A program made the translations under genes and the position numbers. From positions 1 through 24,464 of IMG/VR virus record IMGVR_UViG_3300048586_000279: a stretch of 24,464 bases of DNA. The stretch is one strand, 5' to 3'. The DNA is from a virus. The notes beneath the pieces were generated by a model that was not told where the DNA came from, made no database searches, and was given only the letters and a program-made list of their open reading frames with translations. The stretch's first letter is position 1. Every line of letters begins with the position of its first letter. Positions 7,810 to 14,647 of the stretch are shown here, piece after piece.

Positions 7810-8004
7810 CTAGTCGTTCCTGATGACCACTGCGTCGAGCCACTTGCCCGGCGCATAGATCGCGGCGACGTGGAGGCTCTGGCCGGCTCGCCGCTTGACG
7901 ATGAGGTGCCCGTCGGAGACGTCGATTGTGGACGCGTCGTCGTGGGTGATGTCCGCGGCGGAGTTGCCGGAGGGGTGACGAGAGATGGTGACCGTGACTG
8001 GCAT
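7810..8004 (-). CDS. Small beta-rich hypothetical protein, first gene of the late operon
   Basis: The protein has 64 residues and starts MPVTVTISRHPSGNSAADIT. It contains alternating short strands (STIDVSDGHLIVKRRAGQSLHVAAIYAPGKWLDAVVI) and no membrane segment or Cys motif. I chose ATG 8004; an in-frame ATG at 8049 would add 15 residues but has a worse context. It precedes the large terminase by 25 bases and follows the promoter-hairpin region at 8096-8178. Many actinophages carry such small proteins here. Function unknown. Confidence 0.65.
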   Translation of the reverse strand: MPVTVTISRHPSGNSAADITHDDASTIDVSDGHLIVKRRAGQSLHVAAIYAPGKWLDAVVIRND

Positions 8005-8095
8005 CTGTTGACCCGTTCGTGCGGGGAGCCCCGTGCTCCCGTTCACCATCGACGATACGGGCGCCCACCCACGAAATCGCGTCGCCAAACGACGA

Positions 8096-8124
8096 AGCCT
8101 CCGCACGCAGTCGCGTCGGAGGCT
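8096..8124 (-). terminator. Strong hairpin just downstream of the late promoter (terminator or attenuator)
   Basis: On the minus strand AGCCTCCG pairs perfectly with CGGAGGCT, and inside the stem ACGC pairs with GCGT around a GACT loop with one bulged G. The hairpin is followed by UCGUCGUUU, a modest U-rich tail. It lies about 20 bases downstream of the predicted start from the promoter at 8151-8178. It may end the early operon, cut short the late transcript, or both. Confidence 0.7.
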
Positions 8125-8127
8125 CTG

Positions 8128-8140
8128 CCACCTCTGGTGG
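8128..8140 (-). other. Short hairpin in the late leader
   Basis: CCACC and GGTGG flank a three-base loop (AGA on the minus strand). It lies between the predicted transcription start near 8144 and the larger hairpin at 8096-8124, so both would form in one leader RNA. Confidence 0.5.
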
Positions 8141-8150
8141 TCTTAGCAGA

Positions 8151-8178
8151 ACCGTACCGGGGAACTTCCGGCCGTCAA
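8151..8178 (-). promoter_or_regulatory. Candidate late promoter, leftward
   Basis: The minus strand has TTGACG (8178-8173), a 16-base spacer and TACGGT (8156-8151). The -35 matches five of six consensus bases and the -10 fits TANNNT. The start would be near 8144. The -35 box overlaps the stop codon of the upstream HTH gene. It is the best promoter-like sequence seen in the window and sits at the boundary between early-type and head genes. The 8005-8174 interval contains no gene. Confidence 0.65.
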
Positions 8179-9170
8179 GCACCACGTCGACCCTCGGCGC
8201 GTCGCTGGGTCTTCTCCTGCTCGCGCTGCCGTGCGTCGATCGCGAGGTCGCGGACGTCACCGACCCGGTACAGGCGCCGGCCGGCCTGGTCACGGCCGCG
8301 GGGGGCGAGGCGGCCCGAGCGCTCCCACCACCGGATCTGGTCCTCGCGGACACCGGTGCCGGTGGTGGTGGCGAGACCTCGGGCGATGTCGGACGCGGTG
8401 GCGAGGCGGTCGTCGAGGGCTTCGGCGAGCCACTCCCGGCGCTGCCGGACGTCGTGCTCGGTGCCGCATGTCCGGCAGGTGGTGGTCCGGCAGCGGTCGC
8501 ACACGTGGTCCTTGCCCTGGTCGGAGTGGTCGAGTGCGTAGACCTCCTCGGGGCAGAGCTGGCCGGTGTTGAGGGGGTCGGCGAGGCACGTCCCGAGGTA
8601 CAGGCGCGGCGCGGGGGTGTCGGCAGCGGCGAGGAGCTGCCGACTGGTGCGGGCGATCGCGGCCTTGAACGCGGGACCGCCGGAGTCGACGCGGGTGAGG
8701 AACGGGATGTTGTCCTTGAGGATCTCGACGAGGAGCCTGTGCGAGCTGGTGATGATCCAGCGGGGCCCGGTGAGGTGGTCGCGGTACTGGCGGAGGCGGT
8801 CGCGGCGGGCTCGGCCGGCGTCGTTGAGGCCGCGACGTGGGGGCCGGTCGAGCTGCTCGAGCGCGGCGAGCTCGCGGTCGATGGCCGGAAGGGCGCTCTT
8901 CGCCCAGGACACGAGCATCGCCATGGACTGCGCGAGCGCCTTGGAGGCGCGTTCGTCCCAGGCGATGACGGGGTCGGCGGATGAGCGGCCGCCGTTGCGG
9001 TCTCCGGTGTTGGTCTGGCGGGTGATGGTGAGATTGAGGTCGTCGACGAGGCTGGGGAGGTCCTCGAGCTGGGTGCGCAGCTCGTCGAGGCAGGCGTCGC
9101 ACAGGGCGCTCGTGGAGGCGGCGGGGATGGGCTTGCCGCAGTCGCACGTCCCGGTCTGGTGGTTGCTCAC
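8175..9170 (-). CDS. Zinc-ribbon protein with C-terminal MerR-type helix-turn-helix
   Basis: The protein has 331 residues from GTG 9170, overlapping the previous stop by GTGA. The N-terminus has CDCGKP and CDAC, a small zinc-binding unit. A helical middle follows. Near residues 215-255 lie CLADPL and then a second cluster, CDRCRTTTCRTCGTEHD. The last 80 residues look like a MerR-type HTH (REDQIRWWERSGRLAPRG, then RRLYRVGDVRDLAI). It is probably a DNA-binding protein. Being the last gene before the late promoter and hairpin, it is a candidate late-gene regulator, but this role is an inference from position. Similar proteins occur near terminase genes of other actinophages. Confidence 0.75.
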   Translation of the reverse strand: MSNHQTGTCDCGKPIPAASTSALCDACLDELRTQLEDLPSLVDDLNLTITRQTNTGDRNGGRSSADPVIAWDERASKALAQSMAMLVSWAKSALPAIDRELAALEQLDRPPRRGLNDAGRARRDRLRQYRDHLTGPRWIITSSHRLLVEILKDNIPFLTRVDSGGPAFKAAIARTSRQLLAAADTPAPRLYLGTCLADPLNTGQLCPEEVYALDHSDQGKDHVCDRCRTTTCRTCGTEHDVRQRREWLAEALDDRLATASDIARGLATTTGTGVREDQIRWWERSGRLAPRGRDQAGRRLYRVGDVRDLAIDARQREQEKTQRRAEGRRGA

Positions 9171-9421
9171 TGGTCCGCCTCCGACTCGAACAGGTCGTGA
9201 AGCTCCTGGCGTTCCGCGGTACGGAACAGACCGACCCGTTGGAAGATGTCCAGACCGTCGGACCATGACGTTCGGACGACGACGTCCCCGTCGGTGTCGA
9301 TGACCTTGGCGACGATGACCGCGCCGGCGATGAGGTCTCCGGGGTTGAGCGTGAACCCGATCCCGAGGTAGGTGAGCAGCTCGTGGGCGTTCATCGTGGT
9401 GTCGTCCGGCGAGTCGCTCAT
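9167..9421 (-). CDS. Small acidic hypothetical protein
   Basis: The protein has 84 residues, starting MSDSPDDTTMNAHELLTYL. Its middle (DLIAGAVIVAKVIDTDGDVVVRTS) is beta-rich and the end (GLFRTAERQELHDLFESE) is helical. The pattern resembles a common small actinophage protein with no known function. It is linked to both neighbours by 4-base start/stop overlaps (ATGA upstream, GTGA downstream). Confidence 0.75.
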   Translation of the reverse strand: MSDSPDDTTMNAHELLTYLGIGFTLNPGDLIAGAVIVAKVIDTDGDVVVRTSWSDGLDIFQRVGLFRTAERQELHDLFESEADQ

Positions 9422-9603
9422 GAGCCGGCCTCGGCCATCAGAGCAGCGCCTAGCTGCTCGCGGGTCTCGGGGTCCATCTTGACGAGGCGGAGGGGCCCGG
9501 CCGGGGTGTCGCGGATCCACGTGTAGGGCTTGCCGGCGAGGACGGTGTGCATGACGACCTCGTGGGGCGTGGTGACGGCGTCGGCTTCGGTGGGTGCGGA
9601 CAC
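9418..9603 (-). CDS. Small hypothetical protein
   Basis: The protein has 61 residues from GTG 9603, chosen because TGAGGAG lies about nine bases upstream. The core HTVLAGKPYTWIRDTPAGPL is beta-rich. It is one of the few genes in the early operon not started by overlap: there are 11 bases between it and the previous stop. Function unknown. Confidence 0.65.
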   Translation of the reverse strand: MSAPTEADAVTTPHEVVMHTVLAGKPYTWIRDTPAGPLRLVKMDPETREQLGAALMAEAGS

Positions 9604-9614
9604 GGGTGGGCTCC

Positions 9615-9794
9615 TCAGTTCGGGGACGTGTGGCGCGGGCACGGGCAGGTCGGGCGGTGCGGGACGAGCAGCGACTGCGAGCCGTCATCGCGCACGAGCA
9701 CCAAGAACTCGACCTCGACGTCGGGCAGCGGGATCAGGCCGAGCGGGGTGATCGCGGCGCGGTGCATGACCTCGACGTGGCGGTGCAGCTGCAT
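9615..9794 (-). CDS. Small hypothetical protein with C-terminal CPCPRH motif
   Basis: The protein has 59 residues, starting [19 protein letters not shown], from an ATG that overlaps the terminase small subunit stop as TGATG. Its end, PTCPCPRH, could bind metal. The core EVEFLVLVRDDGSQSLLVP is a beta hairpin-like region. GC-rich third positions match the neighbours. Function unknown. Confidence 0.6.
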   Translation of the reverse strand: MQLHRHVEVMHRAAITPLGLIPLPDVEVEFLVLVRDDGSQSLLVPHRPTCPCPRHTSPN

Positions 9795-10411
9795 CAGGCA
9801 CCGCCGGCGATCGCGCGGAGGTGCCGCGGCACCACGGTCGTCACGAGCTTCTGCTGCGCCGGCGTGAGCCGCAGGTCGTCGAGGATCGACCGGATCACGT
9901 CGGCGAGGAGCTGGCCCTGCTGCTCCGCGAGCTGCACGCGCCGCTCCTCGACGCCGGCACGCAGCGCTTCACGGCACACGTCGACGAGGTGCTTGCGCTC
10001 GTCGCGGTACAGCACCAGCCACGCGTTCGGCTTCGCCTCGTAGGTCCTGCCTCGGTCGTCGCCGCCCTCCTTGATCCGGGTCATGCCCCAGACCAGGTCC
10101 TCGTCGCCGATCGCGCGGATCTTCGACTCGAGCCACGCCACGGCGCCCGCGGTGCGATGGACCTCCTCGAGCAGCGCCGCCGCCGGCGCCACCTCACGCG
10201 GCAGCCCGAACGTCGCGACGGCAGCCTCCGCCGCGGCCCGCTCGATGCGCCGGCGAGCTGCCGCCTTCGCCTGGGGAGCGCGGCCGCCGTGGGTGCCGCA
10301 GACACGTTGGCCCTTCATGGGTCGCTTGCCGCAGGGCTGGCCGTCGCTGCGGTGGCTGCTGCAGCGTTCATGGGTCTGGCCGCAGGTGGGGCATGCACGG
10401 GTCGCGGTCAT
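9794..10411 (-). CDS. Terminase small subunit
   Basis: The protein has 205 residues. The N-terminus carries zinc-binding elements: [12 protein letters not shown], then a C-G-K / C-G-T-H-G segment ([20 protein letters not shown]). The latter followed by [16 protein letters not shown] is a hallmark of actinophage small terminases. The rest is helical, with a basic DNA-binding region and a C-terminal oligomerisation-like part. It would recognise the packaging site and recruit the large subunit. It starts by an ATGA overlap with the replication-like gene and is separated from the large subunit by four small genes and the late promoter, so its expression may be earlier than that of its partner. 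Confidence 0.82.
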   Translation of the reverse strand: MTATRACPTCGQTHERCSSHRSDGQPCGKRPMKGQRVCGTHGGRAPQAKAAARRRIERAAAEAAVATFGLPREVAPAAALLEEVHRTAGAVAWLESKIRAIGDEDLVWGMTRIKEGGDDRGRTYEAKPNAWLVLYRDERKHLVDVCREALRAGVEERRVQLAEQQGQLLADVIRSILDDLRLTPAQQKLVTTVVPRHLRAIAGGA

Positions 10412-11025
10412 CGGATGACTCCGGCGGCGCGGAGTTCGGGGATGGTGGGTTCGATGGGTGGGGGTGTCCAGCGTTCGGAGACGATGCGGGCGGTCTTGCA
10501 GGGGCCGCAGGCGAGTTCGGTTCCGCCGGGGTGCTTGCGGCACCAGGGTTCAGGGCGTGTGCGTGCAGTGAGCGTTGACGATGCCTCCCCCTCCTTCTCC
10601 CCTTCCCCCTCCCCCTCCTGCCGGGAGTCTCCGTGGAGTCGTTCAGTGAGCGATTCAGTGAGTCGTTCGTGAGTGGGGCAGGGTGGGATCACGGAGGGTG
10701 TGGGGCGGTTGGGCTTCTGGTGCTCGCGCCAGTTCACGGCGTGCATGTAGTGCTCGCCGTCGACCTCGTACCTGCACAGGGGAGCGGGGCGGGCGGGGTT
10801 CGAGCTGGTGGTGAAGAGGTCGAGCCAGTGGCGCATCTTCTTCTCGGTGACGTCGCGGTCGAGGGGGAAGAGGTCGGCGAGGATGAGGCGGACGTCGTCG
10901 ATGCCGCGGCCGTAGTCGTCGAGGTAGCCCCAGAGGAGCACCCAGGCGTAGCGGGCTTCGCGGGGCCAGGCGGCGACGACGCGGCTGGTCCTGAGGGAGG
11001 GCTTCACGGAGCGGATCCGTGCCAT
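10408..11025 (-). CDS. Phage replication initiator / replisome organizer-like protein
   Basis: The protein has 205 residues. It starts [20 protein letters not shown], and continues with [18 protein letters not shown] and [18 protein letters not shown]. This N-terminus is typical of actinophage DnaD-like or replisome-organizer proteins, which bind the origin and recruit helicase. A low-complexity linker ([11 protein letters not shown], residues 137-148) and a repeat LTESLTERL follow, then a C-terminal zinc-like segment (CRKHPGG, CGPC). The ATG overlaps the previous stop as TGATG. The repeats in its coding sequence resemble a phage origin (see separate entry). Specific family name is an inference. 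Confidence 0.72.
   Translation of the reverse strand: MARIRSVKPSLRTSRVVAAWPREARYAWVLLWGYLDDYGRGIDDVRLILADLFPLDRDVTEKKMRHWLDLFTTSSNPARPAPLCRYEVDGEHYMHAVNWREHQKPNRPTPSVIPPCPTHERLTESLTERLHGDSRQEGEGEGEKEGEASSTLTARTRPEPWCRKHPGGTELACGPCKTARIVSERWTPPPIEPTIPELRAAGVIR
10584..10673 (-). other. Candidate replication origin inside the initiator-like gene
   Basis: Three near-identical units of 12, 12 and 11 bases lie at 10639-10673; the first two share TTCAGTGAG and the third has TTCGTGAG. Beside them is a 36-base uninterrupted pyrimidine run on the + strand (10584-10619) with the 12-mer CCTCCCCCTCCT at both ends. In lambda-like phages iterons and a low-complexity region within the O gene form the origin. 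No AT-rich unwinding region is visible here, so the call is tentative. Confidence 0.4.
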
Positions 11026-11189
11026 CAGCGGTGGGCCTCGCATTCGGTGTCGTGCTGGCGGAGCCAGCGGTATGCCTCGGCGGAGCGGGGGGTCCAGAAG
11101 GCGGGGGCGTCGCAGCGTCGGCACCAGGCCCAGAACTTCCGGGTCTGGGCGTCGTAGCCGGTGCGGTCGCCCCCGCCTTCGGTGGTCAC
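11025..11189 (-). CDS. Small zinc-finger protein
   Basis: The protein has 54 residues from GTG 11189, overlapping the ParB-like stop as GTGA. CRRCDAPAFW and then HDTECEAH give a CxxC...HxxxC pattern for one zinc site. An aromatic, basic segment (TRKFWAWCRRC) suggests nucleic-acid contact. It ends in TGATG with the replication-like gene. Function unknown. Confidence 0.72.
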   Translation of the reverse strand: MTTEGGGDRTGYDAQTRKFWAWCRRCDAPAFWTPRSAEAYRWLRQHDTECEAHR

Positions 11190-12475
11190 TGCTCGGCCAG
11201 CAGTTCGAGCTCGACGTCGGAGGGCTGGTAGCCGAGGAGCTGGGCGATCTCGATCGACTCTCGGTGGGCGCCCTCCCAGGCGTTCCCACTGTCGAGGGTG
11301 AGCGTGAACGAGAGGACCACGAGGGCCTTCCACGCCTGCGGCTCGGTGAGCTGGGTTGCCCAGGCCTTGAGCGCGTCGATGACGTCCTGGTCCCAGTACT
11401 TCTTGCCGTCCGGGGTGGCCGGGGCGCCGATCAGTGTGAGCTCGGCGTCGTCGTCGTGGCCGTTCTGGACGTGGTCGAGCACGATGAGGCGGAGGATGCC
11501 GAGGCGCTCGGTGTCGCTGAGGACGAGCTTGTCGAGGCGGTCGCAGAGCCAGTCGGAGCGGACCTTGCGGGCGGTCTCGAGCTCGGAGGCCCGTGCCTCG
11601 CGCTGCTCGCGCGCGGCGATCGCCTCGGGCGAGTTGCCGTAGAGGGGCGGGCGGTCGTCGGCGGTGCGGGGCTCGCAGACGGACCAGTTGTGGTCGCCGA
11701 GCTTGCGGACGACGTGGGGTCCGGTGAGCGAGTCGAGGGCCTTCTCGAGCGCGGCGATCGACTTCGGGGCGTTCCAGTCCTGCAGGACGGCGCGGCCGCA
11801 GGCGTTCCAGTCGTCGGTGATGGTCCAGTCGTCGGTGGCGTCGGCGTGGGCGACGACGACGGCGAGCTGCTCGCGGGCGCGCGCGTTGTCGCGGGCGCGC
11901 TGGACGGCGTAGGGGAACTGCGGGGTGCCGACGGTCTTGACGATGCTGGCGTAGTCCTTGGTGCCGACGAACGCGGTGAGAGTGTTGGCCTCCTGCAGGG
12001 TGATCTGCCCGTCGTGGATGCGGTCTCGGGTCTTGTCGGGCAGCTTCGCGAGCGCGAGGCGGCCCTTGATGGTCTTCGTGGACTTGCCAGTGGCCTTGGC
12101 GACCTTCGCGACGGTGTAGGTGGGGAAGTCGAGGAGGGCCTGGTAGGCCTCGGCCTCCTCGATGGGGCTGAGGTCGACGCGCTGCCCGTTCTCGATGACC
12201 ATCGCCTCGAGCTGCTTGGCGGGGGTGTCGAGGTCTTCGCGCAGTACTGCAGAGACGGTGGTGAGGCCGGCCTGCTTCGCGGCGGCGTGGCGGCGGTGCC
12301 CCGCGATGATGCGGTACTGCGTGCCGTTCAGCGGGGCGACGACGAGGGGCTCGAGGACGCCCTTGGCCTTGATGCTGGCGGCGAGGTCGTCGAGGTCGCG
12401 CAGCTGGTGGCGGGGGTTCGCACCGTGAGGGACGAGGCGCGTCAGGGGGACCTCGGGCAGGAACGTCGTCGTCAC
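11186..12475 (-). CDS. ParB/Spo0J-like protein
   Basis: The protein has 429 residues from GTG 12475 (GTGA overlap). The N-terminal domain carries the ParB signatures: NPRHQLRDLDDLAASIKAKG near residue 20, the arginine patch IIAGHRRHAAA (57-67), and ENGQRVDLSPIEEAEAY (95-111), which matches the CTP-binding ENxQRxxLxPxEEA motif. A helix-turn-helix follows (TVAKVAKATGKSTKTIKGRL, 121-140). The remaining 280 residues form a long C-terminal extension without a recognised domain. No ParA partner is encoded in the window. It may act in replication, in partition of an extrachromosomal stage, or as a transcription regulator; lone ParB-like genes are common in actinophage early regions. Confidence 0.85.
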   Translation of the reverse strand: MTTTFLPEVPLTRLVPHGANPRHQLRDLDDLAASIKAKGVLEPLVVAPLNGTQYRIIAGHRRHAAAKQAGLTTVSAVLREDLDTPAKQLEAMVIENGQRVDLSPIEEAEAYQALLDFPTYTVAKVAKATGKSTKTIKGRLALAKLPDKTRDRIHDGQITLQEANTLTAFVGTKDYASIVKTVGTPQFPYAVQRARDNARAREQLAVVVAHADATDDWTITDDWNACGRAVLQDWNAPKSIAALEKALDSLTGPHVVRKLGDHNWSVCEPRTADDRPPLYGNSPEAIAAREQREARASELETARKVRSDWLCDRLDKLVLSDTERLGILRLIVLDHVQNGHDDDAELTLIGAPATPDGKKYWDQDVIDALKAWATQLTEPQAWKALVVLSFTLTLDSGNAWEGAHRESIEIAQLLGYQPSDVELELLAEQ

Positions 12476-12846
12476 GAGGTCACCTGCTCGCGGTTGTCGA
12501 TCGCGTCGACCCAGCGGATCGCGACGGCCGCGACCTGCAGGAGCTCCCTGCGGAGCGCGGCGGGGTCGTCCTCGGCGAGGGCCTCGTAGACCTCCTCGAG
12601 GAGGATGTGCCACCAGGTGCCGAGGCCGGCAGCGAACGCGTCCTGGCAGTCCTCGCGGGCGTCGTCGGCTGAGAGTCTCGCGGCCTCGCCGCCGGTGCCG
12701 TCGGGTACGTCGTACTGGCGCCCGAACTTCTCCTCGGCGCGGGCCGCCTCCTCGAGGAGGTCTACGAGGAGTTCCGCAGCCCGCTCGAGCGCGGCGATGT
12801 CATCGGCGGTGAGCAGAGCGTCTACCGCGGGTGTGTTGGTTGTCAT
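12472..12846 (-). CDS. MazG-like protein
   Basis: The protein has 124 residues. The C-terminal half carries LLEEVYEAL (EExxE-like) and later RRELLQVAAVAIRWVDAI, the usual helical pattern of MazG-like nucleotide pyrophosphohydrolases in phages. The second motif is normally ExxD; here the position of Asp is Gln, as in several phage members, so catalysis is uncertain. Known MazG proteins hydrolyse (d)NTPs to monophosphates. It is joined to both neighbours by overlapping start/stop codons. Confidence 0.65.
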   Translation of the reverse strand: MTTNTPAVDALLTADDIAALERAAELLVDLLEEAARAEEKFGRQYDVPDGTGGEAARLSADDAREDCQDAFAAGLGTWWHILLEEVYEALAEDDPAALRRELLQVAAVAIRWVDAIDNREQVTS

Positions 12847-13034
12847 GCGGGGTGTCTCCTGTCGGTGGGAACCGGGTCGTGCTCGTCCTCGAAGTGGCGG
12901 GTGCCGGCGAGGTACGCGGCGTGGGAGTTCTGCGCGAAGCCGTGGGCTCCGCAGGTCGGGCAGCGCCACCGGTAGCGGCGGGCTGGTGGTCCGGCGCCGG
13001 TGTTGCGCTGAGCGCCGGACAGCGGGGGGCTCAC
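12843..13034 (-). CDS. Small C2H2-like zinc-finger protein
   Basis: The protein has 63 residues from GTG 13034 (GTGA overlap). RWRCPTCGAHGF gives a CxxC pair, followed by HAAYLAGTRHFEDEH with spaced His residues. Such single-finger proteins are frequent in actinophage early operons; a role in DNA binding is an inference. Confidence 0.7.
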   Translation of the reverse strand: MSPPLSGAQRNTGAGPPARRYRWRCPTCGAHGFAQNSHAAYLAGTRHFEDEHDPVPTDRRHPA

Positions 13035-13414
13035 CCGGCCGCGGCCGCCGGTGGCGTCCAGTGCGGTCGGCCACGGCGGTCACGGGCTCGCTGGTAGGCG
13101 CGCTCGGCGATGACGCACTCGGCGCAGGGGTCCTCACGGCGGGCCTTGTGCCTCATGTAGGCGGCGTGGGTGCCGCACGGCTGCAGGACCCGGCCGGGGC
13201 GGCGCACGACGTCGTCGCCGTTCGCGATGGCCACCTGCGCGCGAAGCCGAAGACCACGCGGGTCCTGGACGAGCTGCCACTGCACCGGGCCGGCTTGCGA
13301 GTACCGCTCAGCGCGCACCGCGGCTGCGAGGTCGATCGTCGCCGCGCCGATGAGGTCCGCGAGTGTGATGCGGGAGTCGAGGATGGGCCACGTCATCCGG
13401 TAGGTCGCCTTCAC
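13031..13414 (-). CDS. Zinc-binding hypothetical protein (CGTxAAYxRH family)
   Basis: The protein has 127 residues from GTG 13414 (GTGA). The C-terminal part has PCGTHAAYMRHKARREDPC followed by AECVIAERAYQRARDRR, a Cys-rich motif seen widely in actinophage proteins and likely to bind one zinc ion. The N-terminal 80 residues contain WPILDSRITLADLIGAATID and QWQLVQDPRGLRLRAQVAI. Function unknown. Confidence 0.72.
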   Translation of the reverse strand: MKATYRMTWPILDSRITLADLIGAATIDLAAAVRAERYSQAGPVQWQLVQDPRGLRLRAQVAIANGDDVVRRPGRVLQPCGTHAAYMRHKARREDPCAECVIAERAYQRARDRRGRPHWTPPAAAAG

Positions 13415-13722
13415 CGCGGGTCACCCACCCACACGTAGGTGCGGTGGATCTTCCCTGCGTTGCCGCCTGCGACGTCGTCGCTGACCTCGGTGAGGCCGTC
13501 GTAGGACAGGTGACCGCTCAGGCGCAGCGACCTGTACACCTGGCCGACCAGGTGGTGCAGGTCCCGGGGGAGGCCCGTGAGGCGGGTCCGGACAGCGTTC
13601 TGCGTTACGCGGCCACCGTGCAGGACCGCGGTGGTGCGGATCGCGTCCTCGATGAGCTGGCGCGCCTGCTCCTGACGGTCGATGCCCTCGGTGTGGATGT
13701 CGAGGGCGAGCTGCGCGGTCAT
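13411..13722 (-). CDS. Winged-helix-like small DNA-binding protein
   Basis: The protein has 103 residues. Helices in RQEQARQLIEDAIRTTAVLHGG, then RVTQNAVRTRL, VGQVYRSLRLSGHLSYDG and a final beta part (NAGKIHRTYVWVG) follow a winged-helix order. This pattern is common in small actinophage proteins. The ATG at 13722 overlaps the upstream stop as ATGA. A role in transcription or replication control is possible; the fold is inferred from pattern only. Confidence 0.7.
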   Translation of the reverse strand: MTAQLALDIHTEGIDRQEQARQLIEDAIRTTAVLHGGRVTQNAVRTRLTGLPRDLHHLVGQVYRSLRLSGHLSYDGLTEVSDDVAGGNAGKIHRTYVWVGDPR

Positions 13723-14408
13723 GCCGCACCGGCCTGGGCGGCGCGGAACGCCTCGATGAGCTCGTTGGTGGGGCGGCCATGGCCGAACTTCCGCCACGGG
13801 TGGCCGTTGGCCTGACACCACTCGTCGAGCTCGCGGTAGTCCACGCCGATCGGGCCACGCTTCGCGCCGGCCTTCGGCTCAGTCGTGCGGGCTCGGATCG
13901 GGCGGTCCCCGCGGAGGGCCTCCTTCTCCTTCGCGATCTGCGCTTCGAGCTCCGCGATGCGCCGGCGCGCCTCGGCCTCCCGCTCGACCTTCGCGCGCTT
14001 CTCGGCCTCGGCCTCCCGGTGCGCGATGACGTGCTCCGCGAGGGTGTCGAGGGCCTGCTGCGCCTTGTCCGCGAGGTGGCGGACGCGGGCGTTGCTTGAG
14101 GCACGTCCTTCTTCGATGAGGTCCCTCGTCGCCGGCCGGACCGGGGCCTGGCCGACCCAGTCCTGCGGTTCGGCGCGGGGCGCGGTGCGCTCGCTGGCAT
14201 TCGCGAGCACGACACCGGTCGGCTTCGGCTTCGGCTGCGCGGGTCGCTGGAACTTCTGCGACGAGACGTTGAGGGCGTAGCCCATCTCGCGGGCGAGGTC
14301 CTTGATCTCGCTCTCGGGCCAGCCGGTCAACGACGCGATCACGGACAGGGGCCGGATGCCGTCGACGATGTGCCGGGCGACGGTGTCCTGGGACGTCTTG
14401 GAGCCCAT
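13719..14408 (-). CDS. Possible Lsr2-like nucleoid protein with coiled coil
   Basis: The protein has 229 residues, starting at ATG 14408 with a GAGGAGG site; it does not overlap the previous gene but lies two bases after it. The N-terminal 45 residues have an HTH-like region (SVIASLTGWPESEIKDLARE). A long charged coiled coil spans about residues 105-165 (KAQQALDTLAEHVIAH, EAEAEKRAKVEREAEARRR). The last 40 residues (DYRELDEWCQANGHPWRKFG, HGRPTNELIEAFRAAQ) resemble the Lsr2 C-terminal DNA-binding domain, where a G-R element inserts in the AT-rich minor groove. The family is an inference; an alternative is an unrelated DNA-binding scaffold. Confidence 0.6.
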   Translation of the reverse strand: MGSKTSQDTVARHIVDGIRPLSVIASLTGWPESEIKDLAREMGYALNVSSQKFQRPAQPKPKPTGVVLANASERTAPRAEPQDWVGQAPVRPATRDLIEEGRASSNARVRHLADKAQQALDTLAEHVIAHREAEAEKRAKVEREAEARRRIAELEAQIAKEKEALRGDRPIRARTTEPKAGAKRGPIGVDYRELDEWCQANGHPWRKFGHGRPTNELIEAFRAAQAGAA

Positions 14409-14410
14409 GG

Positions 14411-14647
14411 TCAGTCCTCCTCGGGGGCGGGAGTGGTCGTCATGCGGTCGGCGTCGTCGGCCTCATCGGCGCGGCGGTACGCGGCGAGCAGGTCTTCCTT
14501 GCGGTGCAGCTGCTCGGTGAGGCTGCGGACCTGGGCTTCGAGGCCGTTGACCTTGGTCCGCAGGTCGTGCAGTTCCGGCAGGTGGTCGCACGGCGGCGAG
14601 GGCCACAGCGCGGCGCGCAGGTTGCCGCCGGTGCTGAAGGCGGTCAT
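14411..14647 (-). CDS. Small coiled-coil protein
   Basis: The protein has 78 residues. Residues 25-60 (LPELHDLRTKVNGLEAQVRS, LTEQLHRKEDLLAAYRR) form one likely coiled coil, followed by an acidic tail. It precedes the Lsr2-like protein, which also has a coiled coil, so the two could interact, but this is a guess. The start overlaps the MmcB-like stop as ATGA. Confidence 0.7.
   Translation of the reverse strand: MTAFSTGGNLRAALWPSPPCDHLPELHDLRTKVNGLEAQVRSLTEQLHRKEDLLAAYRRADEADDADRMTTTPAPEED

Noticed and set aside
8044-8057. TATCGT box as the promoter for the gene at 7810-8004
   Set aside because: No acceptable -35 box lies at a normal distance; the TTGACG-16-TACGGT sequence at 8151-8178 is much better.
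11072-12589. A 505-codon + strand frame opposite the ParB-like gene
   Set aside because: The minus strand has clear ParB motifs and overlapping starts with its neighbours; the + frame encodes repetitive G/E/V/L-rich sequence only.
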